Shown here piece by piece: positions 1 to 6,565 of a DNA stretch of 8,848 bases (position 1 is the first letter of the stretch; each line of letters starts with the position of its first letter). This DNA comes from Candidatus Eiseniibacteriota bacterium (lineage in GTDB: Bacteria; Eisenbacteria; RBG-16-71-46; CAIMUX01): the NCBI GenBank assembly GCA_020431745.1, contig JAGQHR010000087.1:1-8848 (forward strand). Reading direction: 5' to 3'. Position numbers and translations under genes: made by a program. The notes under the pieces were generated by a model. That model saw only the letters and a program-made list of their open reading frames with translations. It searched no databases and had not been told where the DNA came from.

Positions 1-1188
1 GAGCTGGTCCGCGGTGACCATCTCGTGACGGACGGCATCGTCGCGCACCACCGACTGGGCGCTTTCTTCCACGCGCGGCGGAGCGGTCTCCCGAAGCTCG
101 GCCGGAAGCGTCGCCAGCGTGAGGCCGGGCGCGGTGCAGACGACCAGCTTGTTGCCGGACCACAGTCGGGGCTTCGAGCGCTCTTCCAGTGTGGATCCGT
201 CCGGAAGGTAGGAGAGGGGCCGGTCCCAAACCGCCGCGTGACCGTCTTCCAGGGCGAAGACTTCGAACGGGAACTCCTCGAAGCCGCGAGGGGGCGCGAT
301 GTAGACGCGGCGCAGATCGGCGAGCGAATCGTGGAACGACGGAACGAGCCCTGCCAGGCGATCGATCTCCGCATCCAGGACCGCCTGCGAGGAGCGACGC
401 AGCGCATCCAGCACGCGGGTCCGTGTCTCGGCCGCGCTCGCACGCGCCGGCGGATCGAAGCCCCGGGCGTCATCCGCGGTGATCCAGAGTGCGACGGGCG
501 GGCACTCGTACGCTCCGTCGTAGAGCAGCAGCCCTCCCTCGTTGCCGTAGAGCACGGACCGAAGCTCCTCCCAGGCCAGCGGCGGACGCGTGGGGTTGCG
601 GCTCATCTCCAGGTGTGTCCAGGCAGCTTCGAGATCGTTCTTCCGGATCGCGCACCAGGCGAGCGCCGTCTCGACTTCGGGAAGCAGACGCTCCGCGAAC
701 GAGGCATCGTCGGAGGGCGCGAAACGAGAGCGAGGAACCCGCTGGGCCAACGCCCCGCCGCAGGCCGTCCGTACCGCGGAGAGACGTTGTTCCAAGTCCG
801 ACATCGCGTCCGGGGACGGGTCGGCATCCGCGCGCAGCTTCGAAAGCAGAGAGTCTGCGGACATCCAAAGCGCGGCGATCCGCACGTTCTCCCCGGGAGG
901 GGTTTGCGGAACGCCTGCATCGGCGTCCTGTAGCAGAGCTGCCGTCGCGGCGACGGTCGACGCGGTTGGCGTCTCTCCGATCGCTACCGCTGCCGGAGCG
1001 GCCGACGTGCTTCCGCGGGCCGGCGTGGCCGACGCGTTTCCGAGAGCCGGGGCGTCCGCTCCCATCCAGGAGGCGATCCCGGTCATGAGAAGGAACGAGA
1101 CCGCGCGTACGCTCGGCACCGCGATGCGCACAGGAACCGGAATCGTGCGACGGAGCCGGTCGGGCGCTCCGGCAAGGGGAAATCTCAT
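1..1188 (-). CDS. CHAT-domain (caspase/separase-like) protein, predicted exported, 3' end outside window
   Basis: The frame stays open for 396 codons from ATG at 1188 to the left edge, so the C-terminus is missing. Residues 1-28 are rich in Arg and Pro, and a hydrophobic stretch at about 29-50 (SFLLMTGIASWMGADA) resembles a signal peptide or anchor. An Ala/Thr/Ser/Pro-rich linker fills about 50-100 and a helical region 105-200. From about 209 the sequence follows a CHAT domain: GLLLYDGAYECPPVALWIT (219-237), then RVYIAPPRGFEEFPFEVFAL (294-313), PLSYLPDGSTLEE (324-336), and KLVVCTAPGL followed by LPAELRE (347-367). CHAT domains are clan CD cysteine peptidases with a His/Cys dyad. Both residues should lie beyond the left edge, so activity cannot be judged. 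The start ATG overlaps the thioesterase stop (ATGA), with no good Shine-Dalgarno of its own; an in-frame ATG at 1194 is the alternative. The substrate is unknown. The family call rests on motif order, not a profile search. Confidence 0.7.
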   Translation of the reverse strand, partial: MRFPLAGAPDRLRRTIPVPVRIAVPSVRAVSFLLMTGIASWMGADAPALGNASATPARGSTSAAPAAVAIGETPTASTVAATAALLQDADAGVPQTPPGENVRIAALWMSADSLLSKLRADADPSPDAMSDLEQRLSAVRTACGGALAQRVPRSRFAPSDDASFAERLLPEVETALAWCAIRKNDLEAAWTHLEMSRNPTRPPLAWEELRSVLYGNEGGLLLYDGAYECPPVALWITADDARGFDPPARASAAETRTRVLDALRRSSQAVLDAEIDRLAGLVPSFHDSLADLRRVYIAPPRGFEEFPFEVFALEDGHAAVWDRPLSYLPDGSTLEERSKPRLWSGNKLVVCTAPGLTLATLPAELRETAPPRVEESAQSVVRDDAVRHEMVTADQL

Positions 1189-1661
1189 CCCCATCGATGG
1201 TACGCGGGATGTCCTTCTTTCACCGCGACGAAGGTTCCGCGACAGGTCGCGGTCGTCTTGCCTTCCGCAGACTCGAGCGACGCTTCGATCGTGGCCCGGT
1301 CAGCCGTGGATTCCACGACGCGAGCGTGAAGACGCACCGGTCCTCCCGATGGTGTCGGACGGAGCAGCTTGACGTGGAAGTCGGCCGTGACCGTGCAGGG
1401 CGGCCGCTCTTCCCCCGCCTGTCGCATCAAGTGGTGGGCCGCGGTCCAATTGCTGTGACAGTCGAGGAGGGTTCCGATGATCCCACCGTTCAGCATGCCG
1501 GGAAACGCCTCATGGTGAGGCTCCGGCATCCACTCGCACACGACCTCGTCTCCGGAGGCGAAGCTGCGGATCCGCAGTCCCTTGCCGTTGGCGGGACCGC
1601 ATCCGAAGCAGATGCTGCTCGGGGCGTAGGTTTCCTGCAGGCTCTTGGCTGTCGCGTTCAC
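1185..1661 (-). CDS. PaaI-family hotdog-fold thioesterase
   Basis: A 158-residue protein of normal length for a single hotdog domain. The family hydrolyses acyl-CoA or similar thioesters in the cytoplasm, usually as a dimer or tetramer; the substrate cannot be read from sequence. N-terminal CFGCGPANGKGL (18-29) is the Cys-x-x-Cys-Gly/Asn/Gly-Leu signature seen in many PaaI-like proteins. GMLNGGIIGTLLDCHSNWTA (55-74) is the central hotdog helix with the Asn-Gly-Gly turn and an Asp (67). The strands VTADFHVKLLRPTP (91-104) and the C-terminal GKTTATCRGTFVAV (134-147) complete the fold. Start is GTG at 1661, with GAGGAGAGG on the minus strand (plus positions 1670-1678) 8 bases upstream. Its stop overlaps the CHAT gene start (ATGA), suggesting translational coupling. 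It lies 150 bases downstream of the esterase gene and could share its transcript. Confidence 0.9.
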   Translation of the reverse strand: MNATAKSLQETYAPSSICFGCGPANGKGLRIRSFASGDEVVCEWMPEPHHEAFPGMLNGGIIGTLLDCHSNWTAAHHLMRQAGEERPPCTVTADFHVKLLRPTPSGGPVRLHARVVESTADRATIEASLESAEGKTTATCRGTFVAVKEGHPAYHRWG

Positions 1662-1811
1662 GTCCAGATCCTCTCCTCGTGTGATCCATCATGCTACCGG
1701 CTGTCGCGCCGGGTCGTCGTCCCGATCTTCGATCACGATGCGCGTCCACACTCCGGACGACCCGGCTTTCGGCGCTCGAACCCCAGAGCGGCCGCTTCTG
1801 TCGGACCGCGT
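1662..1811. other. intergenic gap between esterase and thioesterase genes
   Basis: 150 bases separate the esterase stop (1812-1814) and the thioesterase GTG. It holds the 11-bp inverted repeat described separately and the thioesterase ribosome binding site at 1670-1678. No recognisable protein is encoded here. The esterase frame resumes open after its TGA for about 40 codons, but the product is Arg/Asp-rich with no family resemblance. An overlapping ATGA at the esterase stop opens a different frame into the thioesterase gene, also Arg-rich and unconvincing. I see no clear promoter. Confidence 0.6.
1708..1766. repeat. 11-bp inverted repeat, possible RNA stem-loop
   Basis: GCCGGGTCGTC at 1708-1718 is the exact reverse complement of GACGACCCGGC at 1756-1766, with 37 bases between. 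The loop contains a small nested GATC-TTC-GATC hairpin. Neither side is followed by a real T run (only TTTC on the + side), so this is not a classic intrinsic terminator. It may instead be a transcript-processing or stabilising structure between the esterase and thioesterase genes. The pairing is seen; the role is inferred. Confidence 0.45.
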
Positions 1812-2552
1812 TCATCGCTGCGCGAGCAGGGACTCCAGTAGCTCGAGAAACGCTTCCAACGCCTCGCCGGGGATGGTGTGCGGCCCGTCGAACGGGACGA
1901 AACGGGCCTCGCCGCCTTCGTCGAGCAACGCAAAGAGACGTTCCGCCGCCGAGAAGGGGAGCAACGGATCCTGTCGTCCGTGCGACTGCAACACCGGGAA
2001 GACCGTTCGCTTCCGCGCCAGCTCGCTCCAGCGCTCCTCGCAGAGCATCGTTCCGGAGAATGCGGCGAGCGCAGCCGGAGGCTCCTCGAGATGGAGGGCG
2101 ACGTCGGTCGCCAGCATCGCGCCCTGCGAGAAACCTCCGAGCACGAGGTCCCCGCGCTTCAGTCCCTCGTCCCGGCAAATCGCGTCGAGCACGCCGTCCA
2201 TACGGGTCCGCAGTGGAGCGAGATCCTGAGGGCACTCCTGGCTGCGGTCGAGGGGTCGTCCCTGGGCGATCGCCTCCTCCAAGGCCGCGACGTCCAGCAT
2301 CCACCAGGCCCGCATCTGGAACGGAGGGAAACCTCCCAGGGAAAGGGGGGCTTCGGGAAAGTAGAACGAGATTCGCGCGGCGACGGAGCGGGACGCCCCG
2401 ATCAGCTCACCGGAGATCGGGACGAGATCGGATCCCGGTGCCCCGTAGCCGTGACAGAGGACGACGGCGAGCTCGGGCCGACAGTCCTTGCCCCGGATCC
2501 GGTGGACGGTGAGGTCTCCGGCGGTGAAGGTGGCGCGTTCGACCTCGATCAC
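1812..2552 (-). CDS. alpha/beta hydrolase, carboxylesterase/phospholipase (PF02230-type)
   Basis: A 246-residue serine hydrolase, probably cytoplasmic (no signal peptide seen). The nucleophile motif LGGFSQGAMLA places Ser142 (138-148). The oxyanion region is LCHGYGAPGSDL (32-43), the acid is Asp195 in GRQDPLLPF (192-200) and the base is His225 in DGPHTIP (222-228). These give the order and spacing of the carboxylesterase/acyl-protein-thioesterase family, which cleaves carboxyl esters and sometimes lysophospholipids or acylated proteins; the substrate here is unknown. Residues 68-115, including PPFQMRAWWMLD, form the usual insert near the active site. I chose the GTG at 2552 because AAGGAG lies 5 bases upstream (plus positions 2558-2563) and the frame further upstream is the shadow of the EVE gene. 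The GTG overlaps the EVE stop (GTGA), implying coupled translation. Confidence 0.92.
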   Translation of the reverse strand: MIEVERATFTAGDLTVHRIRGKDCRPELAVVLCHGYGAPGSDLVPISGELIGASRSVAARISFYFPEAPLSLGGFPPFQMRAWWMLDVAALEEAIAQGRPLDRSQECPQDLAPLRTRMDGVLDAICRDEGLKRGDLVLGGFSQGAMLATDVALHLEEPPAALAAFSGTMLCEERWSELARKRTVFPVLQSHGRQDPLLPFSAAERLFALLDEGGEARFVPFDGPHTIPGEALEAFLELLESLLAQR

Positions 2553-3040
2553 GATCGCTCCTTGGACGCGGACTTCTTGCCGAGCCCGACCACGATCTTC
2601 CACTCGGCGGCCGTCACCGGCTGGATCGACAGACGGCTTCCCTTGCGCAGCAGCACCATCTGTTCGAGCCCCGTGGTTTCCCGCATCTCCTCCAACGTCA
2701 CGGGACGGGAGAATCGCTGATGGGCCTGGATGTCGACGGTGTACCAACGCGGGTCGTCGGGAGACGCGCCCTCGTCGTGATACTTCGACTTGCGATCGAA
2801 CTGGAACGGATCCGGGTAGCCCGCGCGCACGACCCGGGCGATCCCCGCGACGTGCATCGGCTGCACGCGCGAGTGGTAGAAGAAGACTTCGTCGCCGACC
2901 TGGACGTCGTCGCGCAGCATGTTGCGCGCTTGATAGTTTCGAACACCCTCCCAGGTCGTGGTCTGGTTCTTGGCCTTCTCCAGATCGTCGAACGAAAAGA
3001 CATCCGGCTCCGATTTGAAGAGCCAGTATCGCTTTGCCAT
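2549..3040 (-). CDS. EVE-domain protein (thymocyte nuclear protein 1-like)
   Basis: A 163-residue protein that is almost entirely one EVE domain (PF01878), a PUA-like fold. Typical elements run in order: YWLFKSEPDVFSFDDL (5-20), TWEGVRNYQARNMLRD (29-44), VGDEVFFYHS (48-57), VAGIARVVRAGYPDPFQFD (64-82), WYTVDIQ (99-105) and LLRKGSRLSIQPVTAAEW (130-147). Eukaryotic relatives bind modified cytosine in DNA, and bacterial EVE domains are thought to read modified bases or RNA; the ligand here is not known. The ATG at 3040 has GAGAGG 4 bases upstream (plus 3045-3050). The frame stays open 27 codons further up, but that extension is Arg/Pro-rich and does not belong to the domain. A short Lys/Ser tail (155-163) follows. 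The stop overlaps the GTG of the hydrolase. Possible DNA-modification or restriction partners are not in the window. Confidence 0.93.
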   Translation of the reverse strand: MAKRYWLFKSEPDVFSFDDLEKAKNQTTTWEGVRNYQARNMLRDDVQVGDEVFFYHSRVQPMHVAGIARVVRAGYPDPFQFDRKSKYHDEGASPDDPRWYTVDIQAHQRFSRPVTLEEMRETTGLEQMVLLRKGSRLSIQPVTAAEWKIVVGLGKKSASKERS

Positions 3041-3279
3041 GGGACCTCTCTCGCTTCCGGGTTCGGTTCGGCGCGGACGGGTGGAGGATAGGAGAAAATC
3101 GCGAGCCCCGGAAGACCGCACCCGACCACGAGACCGTTCCCCGTCCCGTTGCCGTCATGACGCCCGAACGGTCATCGCGACACGCCGGACAAAGCCGTTC
3201 GCTCGCGCGGACTCGCCCGCGCTGTCCGCCCTCACGGATTCGTTCGGGCCGTCCGCCCTTGTCGGACGTCGGCGTTCGG
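3041..3279. other. intergenic gap upstream of the EVE gene
   Basis: 239 bases between the EVE start and the stop of the large receiver/ATP-grasp gene, with no convincing gene. It holds the EVE ribosome binding site (3045-3050), a short AT-richer patch around 3085-3101, and the 27-bp tandem repeat at 3206-3259. On the minus strand the patch gives TATCCT (plus 3085-3090), a possible -10 box for the EVE operon. No good -35 is seen 17 bases further up, so a promoter is only possible. A 6-bp stem (CGTCCG/CGGACG) just after the large gene's stop has no T run. Confidence 0.5.
3206..3259. repeat. imperfect 27-bp tandem repeat, two units
   Basis: Unit 1 is 3206-3232 and unit 2 is 3233-3259; they match at 21 of 27 positions and share the 9-base end GTCCGCCCT. 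A more degenerate third unit may precede them at about 3179-3205. The repeat lies just past the stop of the large receiver/ATP-grasp gene. In one minus-strand frame, not that of the gene, it reads as nine-residue units starting RADG, RADS and RANG. No function is apparent. Confidence 0.55.
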
Positions 3280-6249
3280 TCAGGCCTTGATGATGATTCC
3301 GTGCCGGGTCCGCGCATCCACCAGCACCTGTAGCGGCTGCTCCAGGCGCACGTGCCGGACGTACGGCGTTTCCGACCGGGCTTCCATTCGGTCCAGCCAG
3401 TCGTAGTCCACGTGCGTTGCCTGATTCTTGCGATGGACGTGGAAGTAGCCGATCCCGAACGAGATCAGGTTCTGGAAGAAGTGCGTCCCCTCGGAAGGCG
3501 TGACCGGGACCTCCGTCAGATCGGTTTCCACGATGGCGCGGGCGCGGGAGATCTGTCCCCACTCGACCGGGATGCCGAGCCAGCGATCCGCGGTTCCCCA
3601 TCGACCGGGGCCGATGAGCAGGCAGTATCGATCCTCCGCCTGCAGGCGATCGTTGAGCGATCCGACCTGCGTGGCGATGAGGGGAGTCTGGGAGCGGTTG
3701 AACCCGTCCGGCTTCACGTAGATCACGTCGCAGATTCCGGTGATCCGTCCGTTGCCGAGCGCGTTGTCGCTCGCGCAGAGCAGGTCCCCACGGCTGACCG
3801 TCGGAAGATCGAGGCCGCCCAGCTCCTGGTCCAGGCTGACCGGACGTACTTGGAGGAGTCCGAACTCTGCAGGCGCGTCGGGTCCGGGCTCGAAGTTCAT
3901 CGCGAACTCGATCTCGACCTCGCTGCTCATCGCTCGCACCAGCAACGGAAGCAGGCGATGCAGGATCTCCGGCAGCGAAAAGCGGCCCGACTTCAGGACC
4001 GGAGCGAAGGTCGTGAGTCGAATGCCGGGACGCGAGAGACCGTCGGAGACCGAGTCGTTTTCGGGAGAATAGACGGAGCCCACGTGCCGGAGCGTGCCGT
4101 GCCGCTCGGCCGCGTCGAGTCCCAGCTTGACCAGGTTCCACTCCTCCTCGATCTGCGGATGGAGCGCGTCCTCCTCCGAGCGGAGATCGAGGGCGTAGAA
4201 CTCCCGCTGCGCGTTCTCCAGCGTGGCTTCGGTGCTGGAGAACTGCGGCAAGAGCTGGGGACGGGCCGGAGAGAAGCGGATCGCGCGTTCTCCCTGGACG
4301 ACCGTGCGCCCCAGTCCCAACGCGACCGCGGCCACACCTTCGTCGGCCTCCATATCGAGGACGGGGTAGAAGTTGTACGAACGGGCGACCCCCGAGACAT
4401 CGGGATAAAAGACGTCCTCGTGCCGCCGTCCCATCAGCTGTTGAATCACCACCGGCATCTTTTCTTCTTCCATCCGATAGGGGGAGTCGCGCAGATAGGT
4501 CCGGGCCGCATGGAAGAAGGTGGAGGCGAAGACGAGCTTGATCGCGGCCGTGAGCCGCTCCAGGCGTTCGGGTGCGGAGCTGCTGACGTTCGGCAGCATG
4601 TAGGTGTGATAGATCCCGGCGAAGGGACGGTTGTGCGAATCCTCGAGGAGGCTGGACGAGCGCACGGCGAGCGGAGAAGGGATCGCGTTCGCGAGCAGTC
4701 GCAAGTCCTCGAAGATGGAAGGCGGCAGCTCCGCTTCCAGGAAGGCGCGCGCGATCTGTTCATCGGAAGCTTCGCCGAGCGCGATCTCCCGCAGATGGTT
4801 GCGATCGAGAAACTCATCGAAGACGTCGGAACCGACCACCCAGCTCGGCGGCACGACCACGCGCACGTCGGGGAACTGGAAGCGATCGGCCTCTCGCGTG
4901 ATCAGCGCGTGTGCGAAGCCCAATCCGCGCCCTTTCCCGCCCATCGAGCCGGAGCCGATGCGGGACACGCCACTGCCCGAGCCGATCGTCGACCGCGAGA
5001 AGTCGACCACCATGCCCCGCCGCGCGTCGCTCAGAGCACGCTCGAACGCCCGGATCAGATGCTCGCGCAAATCCTCGGGCGAATCGAACTCGTAGACTCG
5101 TTGTGGGCGCAGCAAGGAGGCGAGGCCGAACTCGGTCCGGGCCATCAACCAGTTCGAGAACTGATTCCGCGTGCCGTGATAGATGACCGATTCCAACGGA
5201 ACCTTGCGCAAAGCGGTCGGCATCGCCGCGAGATCGGAGACCCGGGCCACCTCGACCCCGCTCGGCAGCCGGAAGACGAAGTCGCCGAATCCGAGGTTCT
5301 CCCGGAGGAAGTCGCGGACGTGATCGAGGAGATGCGCACTGTGCTTGTCGAGAAAGTCGGCGCCCAGCTCGCGAGCCGCCGACTCCAGGCTCCGGTCGGT
5401 CGACTGTACCAGCGCCGGCATGTCCGGATCGACTTCCCGCACCCGGCGGACGAACTCCAGTCCGGCCTCCGGATCATTGACGCCCCCGCGCGGGAAGCGC
5501 GCGTCCGTGATGACGCCGAGCGTGCTCTGATGATACTTCTCGAAGATCTCCCAGCCTTCTTCGAACGATTCGGCGAGCAGGATCTTCGCGCGGGTCTTCA
5601 TGCGCCGGAGGCGCTGCGCGGTGTTGACTCCGTCCGCCATCAGCGCGCTCGTCTGTTTGACCAGCTCGGTGTACAAGAGGGGGAGATAGGACGAGTAGAA
5701 GCGCACCGAGTTCTCGATCAGGATGATCGTGCGCACTCCGGCGAGTGCGGAGTCGGACTGCACGTTCTCCCGATCCTCGATGTACTTGACGATGGCGAGA
5801 AAGAGCCGGACGTCACCCCGCCAGACGAAGGTCTGGTCCAGCCCGGCCTGCGGTTCCATCTCTTTCACGCGGAGCGCTTCCAACGGGTTGTCCGCGAGGA
5901 AGACGATGCGCAGGTGCTCCTGGATGCTCCGGGCCGTGCGGCAGAACTCCACCGTGTCCATAGTCCCGATCCGGGACTTCGTGATGACGAGATCGAGCGG
6001 ACGGGATCGGAGAATCGCGAGGGCATCCTCGGCGGAGGAGACGGTGGTCAGCCGGGGAGCCCAGCTCAGCTTGAGCTGGTAGAACTCCACGTCCAGGCTT
6101 TCCGCGAGCTGCCCGTCCTCGGACAGGGTGTACGAGTCGTATTCGCTCGCGACGAGCAGGACTTCCCGGACCCGGAAGGGCATGAGCTCGCGAATCGTGC
6201 TCGCGCTCCGTCCCGCGGGAATCTCGTGCGGTGCCACCTCTTGCGCCAT
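3280..6249 (-). CDS. receiver-receiver-ATP-grasp (PEP synthase N-domain) protein of unknown reaction
   Basis: A 989-residue cytoplasmic protein. Residues 27-157 form a degenerate receiver-like domain: the phosphoacceptor position is Lys91 (DLVITKSRIG). Residues 173-318 are a second receiver that keeps Glu179, Asp249 (LGVITDARF), Ser283/Thr284 and Lys302. A linker region contains HGTRNQFSNWLMARTEF (358-374). Residues 432-805 are the PEP-synthase/PPDK ATP-grasp domain (PF01326): GGKGRGL with Lys439, PLAVRSSSLLEDS with Arg530, EIEFAMN with Glu781, and LLQVRPV with Gln800 and Arg802. The swivelling phosphohistidine domain (TSHA-type motif) and the PEP/pyruvate barrel are absent, so it should not make PEP. 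The end is an unfamiliar domain with GPGRWGTAD (880-888), LGIPVEW (891-897) and EGTHFFQNL (920-928). ATP binding is likely; the acceptor and product are unknown. The ATG at 6249 has GGGGA 6 bases upstream. The frame is open further upstream, but there it only shadows the divergent gene and its upstream gap. Confidence 0.85.
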   Translation of the reverse strand: MAQEVAPHEIPAGRSASTIRELMPFRVREVLLVASEYDSYTLSEDGQLAESLDVEFYQLKLSWAPRLTTVSSAEDALAILRSRPLDLVITKSRIGTMDTVEFCRTARSIQEHLRIVFLADNPLEALRVKEMEPQAGLDQTFVWRGDVRLFLAIVKYIEDRENVQSDSALAGVRTIILIENSVRFYSSYLPLLYTELVKQTSALMADGVNTAQRLRRMKTRAKILLAESFEEGWEIFEKYHQSTLGVITDARFPRGGVNDPEAGLEFVRRVREVDPDMPALVQSTDRSLESAARELGADFLDKHSAHLLDHVRDFLRENLGFGDFVFRLPSGVEVARVSDLAAMPTALRKVPLESVIYHGTRNQFSNWLMARTEFGLASLLRPQRVYEFDSPEDLREHLIRAFERALSDARRGMVVDFSRSTIGSGSGVSRIGSGSMGGKGRGLGFAHALITREADRFQFPDVRVVVPPSWVVGSDVFDEFLDRNHLREIALGEASDEQIARAFLEAELPPSIFEDLRLLANAIPSPLAVRSSSLLEDSHNRPFAGIYHTYMLPNVSSSAPERLERLTAAIKLVFASTFFHAARTYLRDSPYRMEEEKMPVVIQQLMGRRHEDVFYPDVSGVARSYNFYPVLDMEADEGVAAVALGLGRTVVQGERAIRFSPARPQLLPQFSSTEATLENAQREFYALDLRSEEDALHPQIEEEWNLVKLGLDAAERHGTLRHVGSVYSPENDSVSDGLSRPGIRLTTFAPVLKSGRFSLPEILHRLLPLLVRAMSSEVEIEFAMNFEPGPDAPAEFGLLQVRPVSLDQELGGLDLPTVSRGDLLCASDNALGNGRITGICDVIYVKPDGFNRSQTPLIATQVGSLNDRLQAEDRYCLLIGPGRWGTADRWLGIPVEWGQISRARAIVETDLTEVPVTPSEGTHFFQNLISFGIGYFHVHRKNQATHVDYDWLDRMEARSETPYVRHVRLEQPLQVLVDARTRHGIIIKA

Positions 6250-6565
6250 CGGTAGTCCCCATCCTTCCCGTTGAGCCAGCCTATCCCATGGCGCCGCTCG
6301 GCCGCCACCCACGGAGACCCGAAGCGCTGGGCCGGATGACCACGACCCCGGTGCGGTCGGAGCTCCAAGTACCGTTCCCGAAAGCCGTTGGAGATCCGTA
6401 TGCCGCAGGCCCCGCCTCGTCGCCAACGGCGCCGTGGCGCGCCTCGACCGCTCTGTGCTACGTTCTTCCGATACCGTGGAAGTGCCCGATGGCCCGTTCC
6501 CGAGCGACGGCCGCTCCGCATCCCGTGGGATGCCTTGGGCGATCCGTCCTCCAGTCGAAGGAGTC
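6250..6565. other. divergent intergenic region, likely both promoters
   Basis: 316 bases between the starts of two divergently transcribed large genes, so promoters for both should lie here. I see no sequence on either strand with good -35 and -10 boxes at 16-18 base spacing. Weak options are TACGTT at 6459-6464 (+ strand) and, on the minus strand, ATAGGC just upstream of the 6249 start. A perfect 10-bp palindrome, ACGGCGCCGT, lies at 6426-6435 and could be an operator, though such words are not rare in GC-rich DNA. No small gene or RNA was recognised. Confidence 0.5.
6558..6563 (+). promoter_or_regulatory. Shine-Dalgarno AAGGAG, unusually close to its ATG
   Basis: AAGGAG ends only 2 bases before the ATG at 6566, shorter than the usual 5-9. 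It supports initiation here because no other in-frame start with a better site is near. The tight spacing might lower translation, or hint that initiation is regulated. Confidence 0.6.

Noticed and set aside
25..933. 302-codon + strand frame over the CHAT gene
   Set aside because: Its Arg/Gly-rich product has no resemblance to any family, while the opposite strand has the CHAT motifs in one unbroken frame.
1510..2304. 264-codon minus-strand frame across the esterase, gap and thioesterase
   Set aside because: It overlaps two well-supported genes in another frame and is Arg/Gly/Pro-rich. The ATGA at 1812-1815 inside it looks like chance.
3246..3266. Possible intrinsic terminator after the receiver/ATP-grasp gene
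   Set aside because: Only a 6-bp stem and no T run; not enough for a terminator call.
2553..3317. Upstream extension of the esterase frame to 3317 (501 aa in total)
   Set aside because: The extension reads through the EVE gene in another frame and is Arg/Gly-rich. The GTG at 2552 has a strong ribosome binding site and starts the fold.
3280..6249. Annotation as PEP synthase or pyruvate phosphate dikinase (ppsA/ppdK)
   Set aside because: The phosphohistidine and PEP/pyruvate domains required for either reaction are not present.
3352..6255. 967-codon open frame on the + strand, antisense to the receiver/ATP-grasp gene
   Set aside because: It lies opposite a gene with clear domain motifs. Its product is Arg/Glu/Asp-rich without family resemblance, as expected from the antisense of GC-rich coding DNA.
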